Below, in pieces: positions 25,985 through 35,961 of a stretch of 51,564 bases of DNA. Origin of the DNA: Reyranella massiliensis 521 (lineage in GTDB: Bacteria > Pseudomonadota > Alphaproteobacteria > Reyranellales > Reyranellaceae). The translations under genes were made by a program, and so were the position numbers. The DNA lies in the NCBI GenBank assembly GCA_945862125.1, contig CAMAYC010000022.1, positions 1 through 51,564 on the forward strand. Direction: 5' to 3'. The notes under the pieces were generated by a model, which made no database searches, had not been told where the DNA came from, and saw nothing but the letters and a program-made list of their open reading frames with translations. Each line of letters starts with the position of its first letter. Positions within the stretch are counted from its first letter, which is position 1.

Positions 25985-28900
25985 GGCTGTTGCGCCTCGG
26001 GGGCGCCCACCAATGGGTGGCGCGGCGTGTCGAGCGGCATGCCGCGAAGGCGGCGGCCGAGCCGGTCGAAAGCGAGATAGATCACGGGAGTCGTGAAAAG
26101 CGTCAGGATCTGGCTGACGATCAGGCCACCGACGATGGTGAGGCCGAGTGGCTGGCGCAGTTCCGATCCCGTGCCCGAGCCCAGCATCAGCGGCAGGGCG
26201 CCGACCATTGCCGCGACCGTCGTCATCAGGATGGGACGGAAGCGCAGCAGGCAGGCCTGATGGATGGCTTCACGAGGCGTCTTCCCCTGGTGGCGTTCGG
26301 CATCGAGAGCGAAGTCGATCATCATGATGGCGTTCTTCTTGACGATGCCGATCAGCAGCACGATGCCGATGATGGCAACGACACTGAGGTCCGAGCCCGC
26401 CAGCAGCAGCGCCAACAGCGCGCCGATGCCCGCCGACGGCAGGGTCGACAGGATCGTGATGGGGTGGATGTAGCTTTCGTAAAGCACGCCCAGCACGATG
26501 TAGACCGTGACAATGGCGGCCAGGATCAGCAGGAGCTGGCTGTTGAGCGACTTCTGGAAGGCGAGCGCCGCACCCTGGAAGTGGCTGGTGATCGACCGCG
26601 GCATGCCGATCTCGCTTTGCGCGGCAACGATCGCATCGACGGCATGGCCGAGGGCGGCGCCCGGCGCCAGGTTGAACGAGATCGTCGTGGCGGGGAATTG
26701 CCCGTAGCGATCGAGCCTCAGCGGCGCGGCGCGCTCCTCGAAAGTGGCGATCGCCGACAATGGCACCTGCTTGCCGCTCGCCGAGCCCGGCAGATAGAGA
26801 TTGGCGAGCGAGTCGAGGGAGCCCGCCATCGAAGGATCGACTTCGTAGATCACTCGATACTGGTTGGACTGTGTATAGACCGTCGACACGATGCGCTGGC
26901 CGAACGCATCGTAGAGGACATTGTCGACCGTGGCGGTGGTGACGCCGAAGCGTGCGGCGGCATCGCGATCGATCCTGATGAAGAGCGACAGACCCTTGCT
27001 CTGCAGGTCGCTGGTGACATCGACGATCTCGGGCAACTTCTGCAGCCGCTCCATGAGGCTCGGCACCCATACTTCGAAGTCTTCCGGCCGGGCGCTTTCG
27101 AGCACGAATTGGTATTGGGTGCGGCTCACCGTGGAATCGATCGTCAGATCCTGCGCCGGCTGCATGTAGAGCGAGATGCCCTGCACCGAGGCGGTGTCGC
27201 GCTGCAGGCGCCTGATGATCTCCGTCGCCGTCGCGCTGCGCGCACTGCGCGGCTTGAGGTTGATCAGCATCCGCCCTGAATTCAGCGTCGGGTTGGTGCC
27301 GTCAACTCCGACGAACGACGTCAGGCTCTCGACGTCGGGATCGGCCAGGACCGCCTCCACGAGCGCGCGCTGGCGCTCGCTCATCGCGGCGAAGGAGACG
27401 CTTTGCGGCGCCTCCGTGACAGCCTGGATCAGGCCGTTGTCCTGCACGGGAAAGAAGCCCTTGGGCACCACGACGTAGAGCGCGACGGTCAGCACGACCG
27501 TGCCGACGGCGACCAGGAGCGTCAGCGCCTGGTGACGGAACACCACGATCAGCCAGCGGTCGTAGAGATCGATCAACCGCGCGAACCAGCGCGCGCCCAG
27601 TGCCTGCGCCTCGGCATGGACTTCGTCAGCCGGGGCGGCGGTCGCGGAGGCCGGACGCTGCTTCAGGAGGTGGGCGCACATCATCGGCACCAGGGTGAGA
27701 GACACCAGGGCCGAGATCAGGATGGTGACGGACAGCGTGACCGCGAACTCACTGAACAGGCGGCCGACGACGTCGGCCATGAAGAGCAGCGGAATAAGCA
27801 CGGCGATCAGCGACACCGTGAGCGAGACGACGGTGAAAGCGATCTGGCGCGATCCTTTGAGTGCCGCCGCCTTGGGATCCTCGCCGCGTTCGATGTAGCG
27901 GGCGATGTTCTCGATCATGACGATGGCGTCGTCGACAACGAAGCCGGTCGCAATGGTGAGCGCCATGATCGACAGATTGTTGAGACTGAAGCCCGCCAGG
28001 TACATCACCGCCAGCGTGCCGACCAGAGACAGCGGCACCGACAGGCTCGGGATGAGCGTGGCGCGCGCATCGCCCAGGAAGGCGAAGATCACGGCGACGA
28101 CGAGGACCACGGCGAAGGTGAGCTCGATCTGCACGTCGCGCACCGAGGCCCGGATGGTGAGCGTGCGATCGGTAACGACGGCCACGTCGAGCGCGACCGG
28201 CAGGGAGTCGCGCAACTGCGGCAGCAGCGCCTTGATGCGATCGACCACTTCGATGACGTTGGCGCCAGGCTGGCGCTGGACGTTCACGATCACCGCCGGG
28301 GTTCCGTTCACCCAGGCGGCGATGCGGTTGTTCTCCTGGCCCTCCTCGACGGTGGCAACATCCTTCAACCGGACCGGCGCGCCATTGCGATAGGCGACGA
28401 CGACCTCACGGAAGATGTTCGGATCGGTAATCTGGTCGTTGGCGTTGATCGTGTAGGCTCGCGCCGGGCCGTCGAAGTTGCCCTTGGGTGTGTTGACGTT
28501 GGCATTGGTGATGGTGGTGCGCAGGTCGTCGATGTTGAGGCCATAGGCGGCGAGTGCCGTGGGATTGGCACGAATCCGCACGCCGGGCTTCTGGCCACCT
28601 TCGAGGCTGACCAGGCCGACGCCGGCGACCTGGGAGATTTTCTGGGCGAGCCGTGTGTCGACGAGATCGTGGACTTTGGTGAGAGCCTCGGTCTTGGACG
28701 TGACGGCGAGCGTCAGTACCGGCGCATCGGCAGGATTGACCTTGGCGTAGATCGGAGGCGCCGGCAGGTCGCCCGGCAAGAGGTTGCCGGCAGCGTTGAT
28801 GGCCGCCTGCACCTGCTGTTCTGCGATGTCGAGGCCGAGCGCCAGATCGAACTGCAGCGTGATCGCCGAGGCGCCGGCCGAGCTGGTCGACGTCATCTGA

Positions 28901-29133
28901 TTGAGGCCCGGCATCTGGCCGAACTGCCGCTCGAGCGGCGCGGTGACCGACGAGGTCATGACTTCGGGGCTGGCGCCGGGATAGAGCGTCAGCACGCGGA
29001 TCGTCGGATAGTCGACCTGCGGCAGCGCCGACAGAGGCAGGAATTTGTAGGCGATCAAGCCGACCAGCATGATCGCCACCATCAACAGCGAAGTGCCGAC
29101 CGGCCGTTCGATGAAAAGCCGCGACGGATTCAT
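25981..29133 (-). CDS. mdtB: RND efflux permease, MdtB-like (HAE1)
   Basis: 1050 aa, beginning [22 protein letters not shown]4 relay [20 protein letters not shown], second-half [20 protein letters not shown]. It is similar to the following permease throughout but clearly diverged, the arrangement of MdtB/MdtC where two non-identical permeases build one trimer. Located 11 bp after the adaptor gene stop. Substrates of such pumps include bile salts, novobiocin-type drugs and metal chelates; which apply here is unknown. Confidence 0.94.
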   Translation of the reverse strand: MNPSRLFIERPVGTSLLMVAIMLVGLIAYKFLPLSALPQVDYPTIRVLTLYPGASPEVMTSSVTAPLERQFGQMPGLNQMTSTSSAGASAITLQFDLALGLDIAEQQVQAAINAAGNLLPGDLPAPPIYAKVNPADAPVLTLAVTSKTEALTKVHDLVDTRLAQKISQVAGVGLVSLEGGQKPGVRIRANPTALAAYGLNIDDLRTTITNANVNTPKGNFDGPARAYTINANDQITDPNIFREVVVAYRNGAPVRLKDVATVEEGQENNRIAAWVNGTPAVIVNVQRQPGANVIEVVDRIKALLPQLRDSLPVALDVAVVTDRTLTIRASVRDVQIELTFAVVLVVAVIFAFLGDARATLIPSLSVPLSLVGTLAVMYLAGFSLNNLSIMALTIATGFVVDDAIVMIENIARYIERGEDPKAAALKGSRQIAFTVVSLTVSLIAVLIPLLFMADVVGRLFSEFAVTLSVTILISALVSLTLVPMMCAHLLKQRPASATAAPADEVHAEAQALGARWFARLIDLYDRWLIVVFRHQALTLLVAVGTVVLTVALYVVVPKGFFPVQDNGLIQAVTEAPQSVSFAAMSERQRALVEAVLADPDVESLTSFVGVDGTNPTLNSGRMLINLKPRSARSATATEIIRRLQRDTASVQGISLYMQPAQDLTIDSTVSRTQYQFVLESARPEDFEVWVPSLMERLQKLPEIVDVTSDLQSKGLSLFIRIDRDAAARFGVTTATVDNVLYDAFGQRIVSTVYTQSNQYRVIYEVDPSMAGSLDSLANLYLPGSASGKQVPLSAIATFEERAAPLRLDRYGQFPATTISFNLAPGAALGHAVDAIVAAQSEIGMPRSITSHFQGAALAFQKSLNSQLLLILAAIVTVYIVLGVLYESYIHPITILSTLPSAGIGALLALLLAGSDLSVVAIIGIVLLIGIVKKNAIMMIDFALDAERHQGKTPREAIHQACLLRFRPILMTTVAAMVGALPLMLGSGTGSELRQPLGLTIVGGLIVSQILTLFTTPVIYLAFDRLGRRLRGMPLDTPRHPLVGAPEAQQP

Positions 29134-29144
29134 GCCGCGGCGGA

Positions 29145-30365
29145 CTACTGGTTCGACCGCGCCGGCCGTCCTGCGCTGCCGCCGCCCGGTGGCGCCGCCG
29201 CGACGGGCGAGCCGGACGTGGCTCTCGGACCGGCCGCAGGCTTGCGGACCTTCGCGCCTTCGCGCAGCCGATCGGTGCCATCGATGACGACTTGGTCGCC
29301 GACCTGCAGGCCCTTCGTCACCGCGACCCTCTCGCCATCGGTAACACCGAGTTCGACAACGCGGATCTCGACGGTATCGTCGGCTTTGACCAGGTAGACG
29401 AAGATGCCGGGCTGGCCGCGCTGGATGGCGGCGACGGGAACGATGGTCGCATCCTTCACGGTGTCGACCAGCAGGCGAACATTCACGAACTGGTTGGGAA
29501 AAAGGCTCTCGTCCTTGTTGTCGAAGACGGCGCGCAGTTTCACCGTGCCAGTGGTCACGTCGATCACGTTGTCGGTGGTATCGAGCTTGCCAAGGCCCAG
29601 TTCGACCTTTTGTGCGCGGTCAAGCGCCCGCACTTCGAGCGATGCACCAGCCTTGAGGCGCTGGCGCACTGGCGGCAGGGCATCCTCGGGAATGGTGAAG
29701 ATCACCGAAATCGGCTGGATCTGGATGATGACGCAGATGCCCGTCGCATCGCCCATCGTCACGTAGTTGCCTTTGTCGACCATGCGCAGGCCGATGCGGC
29801 CGGTCAGCGGGGCGACGATCTTGGTATAGGTGACATTGAGCTTGGCGGCATCGACCAGCGCCTGGTTGATGACCAGGGCCGCTTCGTACTGACGGACCAG
29901 GGCCTGCTGGGTGTCGAGCTGCTGGCGGGCAAGGGAGTCCTGCGCGACCAGCTTCTTGTAGCGTTCGAGGTCGGTCTGGGCGTTCTTGAGCAGGGCCTCG
30001 TCGCGCTGCATCGTGCCGATGGCCTGCTGCAGGGCGACGTCGTAGGGACGCGGGTCGACCACGGCGAGAAGGTCGCCCTGCTTCACGAGCTGGCCTTCCT
30101 TGAAGTGGACCTCGGTAAGCTGGCCGGTGATCTGCGTCTTGACGTTGACCGTGGCGAGCGGCGTCACGGTGCCCAGCGCCCGCAGCACGACGGGGATATC
30201 GCCTTTGACGGCCGCTGCAACGCCCACCGGCACGCCGGCGCCCGGCGGGGAGCGACCGGCCGGCGGCACCAGCTTGGATGTTCCGCCCTGCGAGATAAAC
30301 CAGCCGCCACCGGCCACAATGGCCAAGCCCAAGCCGATCCCGAGAAGGGTCCGCAGCCGTTTCAT
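29145..30365 (-). CDS. mdtA: RND efflux periplasmic adaptor, MdtA/HlyD family
   Basis: Membrane-fusion protein, 406 aa, first gene of the pump operon. One N-terminal hydrophobic segment ([20 protein letters not shown]) anchors or exports it. Lipoyl/barrel-sandwich half: [20 protein letters not shown] (about 60-85); alpha-hairpin about 95-165; return strand [16 protein letters not shown] (about 185-200); the membrane-proximal end is Pro/Gly/Ala rich. ATG 30365 has AGGA upstream; an in-frame TTG 18 nt earlier is less likely. The 5' region contains an 11-bp long-range inverted repeat. Confidence 0.94.
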   Translation of the reverse strand: MKRLRTLLGIGLGLAIVAGGGWFISQGGTSKLVPPAGRSPPGAGVPVGVAAAVKGDIPVVLRALGTVTPLATVNVKTQITGQLTEVHFKEGQLVKQGDLLAVVDPRPYDVALQQAIGTMQRDEALLKNAQTDLERYKKLVAQDSLARQQLDTQQALVRQYEAALVINQALVDAAKLNVTYTKIVAPLTGRIGLRMVDKGNYVTMGDATGICVIIQIQPISVIFTIPEDALPPVRQRLKAGASLEVRALDRAQKVELGLGKLDTTDNVIDVTTGTVKLRAVFDNKDESLFPNQFVNVRLLVDTVKDATIVPVAAIQRGQPGIFVYLVKADDTVEIRVVELGVTDGERVAVTKGLQVGDQVVIDGTDRLREGAKVRKPAAGPRATSGSPVAAAPPGGGSAGRPARSNQ

Positions 30366-30683
30366 CGTCCTATTTGCCCCCAAACGACACCGATCAGCAG
30401 TAGTAGTACGGGCTCACTCGTCAGAGTCTCCCCAAAGGCCCACGTCGAGCAAGGCCGGCGGCCAGAGTTGAGCCCGTACATGTAACGCAGAAGCGGCGCA
30501 AAGGTCGCCTGCGGGATCGCGCCAGAAGCAAATTAGAGCCGCATCCTTGGCCACCATTTCTTGGGTGAGCTACGACGGCCGGTGAGGCCACGCGATCGCC
30601 GACCCGGTTCCCAAGTCTGAAACTCTCGGAAATCGCCCGAAAAGCGATGATCCCTGGCAAGAATCGCCTCTGGCGCGCCTGCC
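30366..30683. other. 318-bp intergenic region upstream of the efflux operon
   Basis: No convincing coding sequence. GTACGGGCTCA (30406-30416) and TGAGCCCGTAC (30469-30479) are perfect reverse complements 52 bp apart, with further GGCC-rich pairing possible in the spacer. The structure ends 40 bp before the adaptor ATG, i.e. in the mRNA leader or promoter of mdtA. Nearer the porin stop a short ATCGC/GCGAT stem followed by TTTCC may be a weak terminator. A leader RNA or regulator site is plausible but not shown. Confidence 0.45.
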
Positions 30684-32354
30684 TTACTCGAACGGAATAA
30701 AGCGCAGGTTGAACATGAACAGATCCTCGATGGCGCTGGGAGTGCCCCCGACGCCGGCGTAAGCCGTGCGAACGATGTGGCCGTACTGCAGCCCGGTGCG
30801 GACCGTGCCGTAACGACCGCGCAAGACGTTCCAATTCACGCCGGCCGTAACTTCGGTGAGGGACTGCGTGTTGCCGGCGCAGCCCGTCCCCCCTGCGTTT
30901 GGGTTGAAACAGCCGGCGTTGTTGAAGGTTGGGTTGCCGTAGCCGCCGTTTGGGAAATAGCTGGCACCGACCCAGTTCCATCCGTAGAAGCCGTAAAGGT
31001 CGACGACCTTCGGTACGATGTGAGCGACCGCGCCGATGGTGCCCATGCCCTGTGGTAGCGTGGTCACGCCGCCGTTGGGCGTGAAGGTGACATCGGGTAG
31101 TCCGCCGGCGCCATAGCGGCCGATGCCGTTGCCGTACATGACGTTGCCCATCAGGTCGACCCACGGCCCGATGGGAACGAACGCGCTGGCGCCGAAGCCC
31201 CCGCCGAAAGCGCTATAGTTCACGCTCGTGTTGCCGAACGAGACCTGATCCTGAAACCAGCGCGCCACGCCGAACGCGTCGAAGTGGCCGAAGCGGGTGT
31301 CCACCGCGACCTTGGCGATCACGTCGGGCGCGACATTGGTGCTGTAATTGACCTGCGGGTTGAGGCCAGTGTTGCCAGCATAGCCCGTGTACACCGTCTG
31401 ACCGCTCGGCACCGCGGAGGTTCCGCCGAACACCGTCTGCGGTGTGTTGACCTCGACGCCCATCCAGAAATTACCGAAACCCTTGACCGCCCGGACCATC
31501 GGCACGCGCAGGTAGTCGTAGCCGACCATGTAGTTGTGGTCGATCGTCGGCGGTTGCCACGTCCCGAGAGCATCGAGTCCCTTCTTGAAGGGTGTCGCCA
31601 GACTCCAGGCCTGGCCCGCCAGCAGGTAGGCCTGCCATGAATCGTCTTCATACGTGGCGAAGGCCTGGCGCAACCGCGGCGTGTAGCTGTTCGACTGCAC
31701 GGAGTTGGCGCCGCCCGAGCCGTTGTTGAAGTCCATCTCGCCGTACGCCATGAGCCTCGCCTCCGGACCGACCGGAGCCTCGAGCTTGAGGGCAAGGCGG
31801 GTTTGCTGGGCGCTCATGCCGAACTCGCCGGTGTTGCCCTGCGGGGTCGGCCCGTTGAAGGGAATGCTGCTGTAGCCGGTGCCCGTGCCGCGGTTCTCGT
31901 TCCTGGTGCGGTAATAGCTCGTAAGATCGATATAGCCGCCGAGCGTCAGCTTCGCGGCTCCAAGCATGAAGGTACCGTTGGGCTTGTCTGGGTCGCCCGC
32001 CGGCGCGGCGGCGGCCGGTCCGGAAGCAGCCGTCACAACAGCGTCGGCGCCCCCAGACGTCGCATTCGGCGTCAGTCCAGGTCCGGTGGCGGGGGCAGCC
32101 CCGTTGATTTTTGCCGTCTGCGCGGGAGCCGCCTGTCGCTGCGGCGTCCGTGGCTTCGCCTCGGCGTCCTGCTGTCGCCGCTTCTCGGCTGCTTCCAGTT
32201 GTTCGAGCCGCTTCTGCAGCAGCCGGATCTGCTCGAGCAGTTCCTGGGTCGATGGAGTCTGCGTTTGGGCGGCGGCAGGCGATGCCAGCGCCAAGCCGAC
32301 GACCGCTGCTCCGAGCGGGACTGCCCGGCCCCATGCCGAGAAATTCGAGGTCAT
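30684..32354 (-). CDS. Outer-membrane porin with N-terminal coiled coil (DcaP-like)
   Basis: 556 aa. Signal peptide with cleavage after SPAAA-Q (about residue 29), then a short coiled coil TQELLEQIRLLQKRLEQLEA (about 36-55) and a low-complexity Pro/Ala/Thr linker to about 125. The barrel begins at KLTLGGYIDLTSYYRTRNEN and continues in amphipathic strands. A periplasmic trimer-forming coiled coil followed by a beta-barrel is the layout of DcaP-type porins. The last residues FIPFE lack the classic terminal Phe. A Cys pair (AGCFNPNAGGTGC) likely makes a loop disulfide. Probably a diffusion channel for small organic acids. Confidence 0.85.
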   Translation of the reverse strand: MTSNFSAWGRAVPLGAAVVGLALASPAAAQTQTPSTQELLEQIRLLQKRLEQLEAAEKRRQQDAEAKPRTPQRQAAPAQTAKINGAAPATGPGLTPNATSGGADAVVTAASGPAAAAPAGDPDKPNGTFMLGAAKLTLGGYIDLTSYYRTRNENRGTGTGYSSIPFNGPTPQGNTGEFGMSAQQTRLALKLEAPVGPEARLMAYGEMDFNNGSGGANSVQSNSYTPRLRQAFATYEDDSWQAYLLAGQAWSLATPFKKGLDALGTWQPPTIDHNYMVGYDYLRVPMVRAVKGFGNFWMGVEVNTPQTVFGGTSAVPSGQTVYTGYAGNTGLNPQVNYSTNVAPDVIAKVAVDTRFGHFDAFGVARWFQDQVSFGNTSVNYSAFGGGFGASAFVPIGPWVDLMGNVMYGNGIGRYGAGGLPDVTFTPNGGVTTLPQGMGTIGAVAHIVPKVVDLYGFYGWNWVGASYFPNGGYGNPTFNNAGCFNPNAGGTGCAGNTQSLTEVTAGVNWNVLRGRYGTVRTGLQYGHIVRTAYAGVGGTPSAIEDLFMFNLRFIPFE

Positions 32355-32550
32355 CCAGCACTCCCCCCAGCACGATCCTTGAGCCTGGGAGTTGTGGAAT
32401 CGTCGCCAATTGATGATGAATTTAAGACTCTGAGGGCAGAGCCGGAGTTCCGTCAGATATGCCTGGCACCGATGGCGCAGGGGTCAGTCGGCCGCCCCTG
32501 CTGTCGCCAGCCGCGTCCGATCGGGGTCAATTTTGAGCCCGTCGGGCAAA

Positions 32551-32573
32551 GAAAAACGCCCGCGGGTCGGGCG
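32551..32573 (-). terminator. Rho-independent terminator of the selenoprotein/CoA-transferase operon
   Basis: On the minus strand CGCCCG-ACCCG-CGGGCG is followed at once by TTTTTC. It lies 57 nt past the CoA-transferase stop codon. The stem is fully GC, the loop 5 nt and the U-tract 5 nt, so this is a good intrinsic terminator. Confidence 0.85.
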
Positions 32574-32629
32574 GACGTTGTTTGGACCGGGGGCAGCACA
32601 CCCAATCAATATTCCTCGAGGTGACGGGC

Positions 32630-33823
32630 TCAGACGACCTTGGCTTCGCGCATTTCCGCCACTTCGGCTGGAGAATAGCCGGCTTCGCGCAGCACCTCGT
32701 CGGTGTGCTGGCCCAGCGTCGCCGGCGGCCGGTCCACTGAGCCGCCGCCGTGCTCGAGGCGGAAGCCCGAGCCGATCACCTTGATGGGTCCATGCTCGGT
32801 CTCGACCGTCTGCAGCACCGTGCGGTGCTGGAAAAGATCGAGCTGGGCGGTCTCGGGAATCGAATGCACGCGGCCGGCCGGAATGTCGTTCTTCGAGAAG
32901 CGCTCGATCCAGTCCGCCGACGTCGCCGTCTTCATCACCGCCTCGATGATCTCGTGCAACGCGGTGTTGTTGGCGATGCGTGTCGGCCAGTCGGAGAAGC
33001 GCGGATCGGCGAGCGTGTCGTCGCGCCCCAGCACCTTCATCAGGCGCTGGAATTGCGGATCGGTCATGACTGCGAGCACGATCCAGCCGTCTTCGGTCTT
33101 GAAGAGATTGCCGGTAGGCTTGCGCGTTACCGACAGGTTCGCGGCCTGCTCGTGCACGCGGCCGGTGATCATATGTTCAGTGAACTGCTGGGCGAGGTAA
33201 CCCATCACAGCGTCGATCATGGCGACGTCGACAAGCTGGCCTTTGCCGGTATGGGTGCGCTGATAGAGCGCCGAAGCGACGCCGAAGGCCGCGGTCGCGC
33301 CCGACATCACGTCGGCGCCGGCGAAGCCAACCCGCGTCGGACCGTTGGAGGGAAAGCCGGTGATCGACATCAGACCCGACATCGCCTGGATCATGCCGTC
33401 GAACGCCGCGGTCTTGGCTTGCGGCCCCACCTGGCCGAAGCCCGACACGGCGCAGTAGATCAGCCGGGGATTGATCTCCTTCAGCGTTTCGTAGCCCAGG
33501 CCAAGTTTCTCCATCACGCCGGGCCGGAAGTTCTCCATCACCACGTCGGCGGTCTTGACCAGGTGCTTGATGATTTCCAGCGCTTTGGGTTTCTTGAGGT
33601 CGAACGTGACCGAACGCTTGCCCGAATTGACGGCGATCCAGGGCGCCGCGAGGCCGCGCTTCTCCCAGGCATCCTTGCGATTGCCGAAGCGCATGTCGTC
33701 GCCCTCGCGCGACTCGATCTTGATGACGTCGGCACCCAGCAAGGCGAGCTGGTACGAAGCATAGGGGCCCGCGAGCACGCGCGTGAAATCGAGGATCTTC
33801 ACGCCCGCAAACGGCTTGCTCAT
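32630..33823 (-). CDS. Class III CoA-transferase (CaiB/BaiF family)
   Basis: 397 aa, moves CoA between carboxylic acids. It starts SKPFAGVKILDFTRVLAGPY, the family N-terminus. IKIESREGDDMRFG (about 35-48) precedes the usual catalytic Asp region; GFGQVGPQAKTAAFDGMIQA (about 149-168) holds the catalytic-type Asp of family III; the C-terminus has PATLGQHTDEVL (about 366-377). AAGGA Shine-Dalgarno. It begins 13 bp after the selenoprotein stop, so the two are surely one transcript and probably one pathway, activating or releasing an acid made or used by the reductase (inference). Confidence 0.93.
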   Translation of the reverse strand: MSKPFAGVKILDFTRVLAGPYASYQLALLGADVIKIESREGDDMRFGNRKDAWEKRGLAAPWIAVNSGKRSVTFDLKKPKALEIIKHLVKTADVVMENFRPGVMEKLGLGYETLKEINPRLIYCAVSGFGQVGPQAKTAAFDGMIQAMSGLMSITGFPSNGPTRVGFAGADVMSGATAAFGVASALYQRTHTGKGQLVDVAMIDAVMGYLAQQFTEHMITGRVHEQAANLSVTRKPTGNLFKTEDGWIVLAVMTDPQFQRLMKVLGRDDTLADPRFSDWPTRIANNTALHEIIEAVMKTATSADWIERFSKNDIPAGRVHSIPETAQLDLFQHRTVLQTVETEHGPIKVIGSGFRLEHGGGSVDRPPATLGQHTDEVLREAGYSPAEVAEMREAKVV

Positions 33824-33836
33824 GTCGAAACGATCC

Positions 33837-34763
33837 TTAGGCGACGCCCGCCTGCTTGCGTTGGTTGAGCGCCACCTGCTTCACCTTGTCGAACTCGGCG
33901 CGCCGCTTGGCGACCTCTTCTGGTGGCATGCGGGCGATGTTGTTGTAGTCGTTCTTCCAGTCGCCATCCTCGGTCCAGCGCAGCGGCGACTGCACCGTTG
34001 TGCGAGGTCCGACCGTGCTCTCGAAGACCTTCAGCGCGAGATCGAGCGTGAAGGCCTGGGTGTCGGGCTCGTGCGGCTTGCCGCAGGAGTTGCCCAGCGG
34101 GAAGTCGCTGAACAGGAAGCGCGGCACGCCGGCATATTCGACGATGTCCTTCGCCGCTCCCATGACGACGGTCGGGATGCCGTTCCGCTCGAGATATCGT
34201 GCGACCAGACTCACGGTCTGGTGGCAGACGGGTCAAGTAGGGACAAGCAGCGCGGCATCGACCTGGTCTTGCCGGCAGCGCGCGAGGATTTCCGGCGCGT
34301 CGGTTTCGAGGGTCACGCGCTGGCTGCGGTTGGTCGGTGCGCCATGGAAACGCGGCGCGAGGTTGAAGCGGCCCTGCCTGGCGAACTCGCGCATCAACGG
34401 CAGCGGGAACCAGGTGTTGCTGTCCTTGGCCGTGGTGTGCTTGCGATCATAGCCGATGTGGGAGATGCGCGTGTCGTGATCGACCGCCGTGTCGCCCGAA
34501 AACACGGAGTAGAACTTGGCGGCTGCGTTGTAGAGCGCGCCGGGCCCTTGATCGCCCTTGTCGGGCTGATAGGGCGCCGCCGTGGTGATCAGCGCCAGTG
34601 TGCTGTCCTTCAGCGGCTTCTTCAGCGGCTGGAACGGCGCATCCACATAGTGCGCCCAGCGGTAGGGATTGTCGTATCCCAGCGCTAGATAGTAGTCGCG
34701 CGTGCGCCGCATATAGTCGAGTGGCACATCGTATTCCGGCGCGAAATTCATGGTGTCGGTCAT
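33837..34763 (-). CDS. GrdB/PrdB-like selenoprotein with in-frame UGA (Sec177)
   Basis: Glycine/sarcosine/betaine/proline-reductase selenoprotein B-like family. Codons 1-176 and 178-308 form one continuous, family-like protein broken only by TGA at 34235-34233. Both sides are conserved in style: ALLVPT-U-PVCHQTVSLVARYL, i.e. a redox U-x-x-C (Sec177, Cys180). An RNA hairpin begins 7 nt after the UGA with its loop 17 nt away, as in bacterial SECIS. Other segments: MNFAPEYDVPLDYMRRTRDY at the start, HGAPTNRSQRVTLE (about 147-160), and VPRFLFSDFPLGNSCGKPHE (about 212-231). Start ATG 34763, alternative 34751. Divergent from a Bug receptor. Expression needs selABCD elsewhere in the genome. The exact substrate and partner proteins are unknown. 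Confidence 0.85.
34200..34226 (-). promoter_or_regulatory. Putative bacterial SECIS element
   Basis: Reading the minus strand after the UGA: six nucleotides, then TGC, C, ACCAGAC, loop CGTGA, GTCTGGT, C, GCA. This gives 3 bp, one C-C mismatch, and 7 perfect bp capped by a 5-nt loop whose second base is G followed by U. The UGA-to-loop distance is 17 nt, inside the 16-37 nt window used for bacterial SECIS prediction. The hairpin sits within the reading frame, as bacterial SECIS elements do. Confidence 0.75.
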
Positions 34764-34868
34764 GGGCGAAGCGTGGAACTCCGGGGCTGCGAAGTCAAAT
34801 CCCCATGCCGGATGACAAGGCGATGAGCGCACCCTAATTTCGCACTCAAGAAATCGGGAGGAACCACA

Positions 34869-35858
34869 ATGCGTCATCCGACACGCCGCGCCACACTGGG
34901 CGCTCTGGGAGCCTTCGCACTCGCCCCCAGTGCGTCGGCCCAATCCATTTCCACCTTGGCCTTCCCCACGAAGCCGATGCGCTTCCTGGTCCCCTATCCG
35001 GTCGGTGGCATTGTCGACATCGTGACGCGCGCGCTGGCCGATCCCATGCAGTCCGACCTCGGCCAGCCGGTTGTGGTCGAGCCCAAGCCCGGCGGCAATT
35101 CCACTCTGGCGACCGCGATGATCCCGCAGGCGCCGGCCGACGGTTACACCTGGGTGATGTCGACCATTTCCCACGTCGTGGTCCCGCATCTCCAGCCGGT
35201 GCCCTATGACGCGCTGGCCGACTTCCAGCCGGTGGCTCTGGTCGCCATCGCGACCTCGGTGGCGACGGTCAATCCCGAGGTGCCGGTCAAGACCCTGAAG
35301 GAACTGGTCGAATATGGCCGGGCCAATCCTGGCAAGCTCAACTACCTCAACCCGGGCAACGGATCTTCGATCCACCTGTCGGCCGAGCTGCTCAAGTACC
35401 AATACAAGTTCGATATGACCTCGGTGCCCTATCGCGGCATTCCGCCGGGACTGCCCGACCTGCTGGAAGGCCGGCTGCAGGTCGGCCTGCTGCCGGGCCC
35501 GCTCGCGCTCCAGCATGTCCAGTCGGGCAAGCTCCGGGCGCTCGCCGTGCTGGCCAGCCAGCGACTGCCGACCCTGCCGGACGTGCCCACTTTCGCCGAG
35601 GCAGGGTTTGCGGATGCCCAGGTGATGAGCTGGTACACGATCGCCGTCCGCGCCGGCACGCCCACCGCCATCGTCGAGCGCCTGCACGGCTCGGCAATGA
35701 AGGCCCTTCAAAATGCTGAAACCCGCGACCGGTTGACCAAGGCGGGCTGCGAAGTCCCGGCGCCGCGATCGCCGGCCGACGTGCTCTCGATGTGGAAGGC
35801 CGACTACGTGCGTTACGGCAAGCTGGTAAAGGATGCCGGCATAAAGGGAGAAAGCTGA
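34869..35858 (+). CDS. Bug-family (tripartite tricarboxylate transporter) substrate-binding protein
   Basis: 329 aa TctC-like periplasmic receptor. Tat-type leader HPTRRATLGALGAFALAPSA, cleaved after ASA-Q. Mature hallmarks: FPTKPMRFLVPYPVGGIVDI (about 34-53), then a PGGNSTLAT turn, a GVPYRGIPPGLPDLLEG-like segment (here SVPYRGIPPGLPDLL, about 190) and PTFAEAGFADAQV (about 243). No TctA/TctB genes lie next to it, as is typical for the many orphan Bug receptors of such bacteria. GGGAGG 6 nt upstream of the ATG. Ligand probably a carboxylate or amide; context with the adjacent divergent selenoprotein operon could hint at a shared substrate (inference). Confidence 0.92.
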   Translation: MRHPTRRATLGALGAFALAPSASAQSISTLAFPTKPMRFLVPYPVGGIVDIVTRALADPMQSDLGQPVVVEPKPGGNSTLATAMIPQAPADGYTWVMSTISHVVVPHLQPVPYDALADFQPVALVAIATSVATVNPEVPVKTLKELVEYGRANPGKLNYLNPGNGSSIHLSAELLKYQYKFDMTSVPYRGIPPGLPDLLEGRLQVGLLPGPLALQHVQSGKLRALAVLASQRLPTLPDVPTFAEAGFADAQVMSWYTIAVRAGTPTAIVERLHGSAMKALQNAETRDRLTKAGCEVPAPRSPADVLSMWKADYVRYGKLVKDAGIKGES

Positions 35859-35961
35859 ACCAGTGAAATCTGACAGGCCTGTAACCCTGCAGCCATAGTG
35901 CGGCCCAACTCCTGCACGCTATATAGGGCGCGGTAACGGGCTGGCTTGGGGAGCGCATCGG

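Noticed and set aside
33837..34235. Pseudogene or sequencing-error explanation for the UGA-split gene
   Set aside because: Frame and codon quality are kept on both sides, the UGA falls exactly in a UxxC position, and a SECIS-like stem follows at the right distance. A random nonsense mutation would not predict this.
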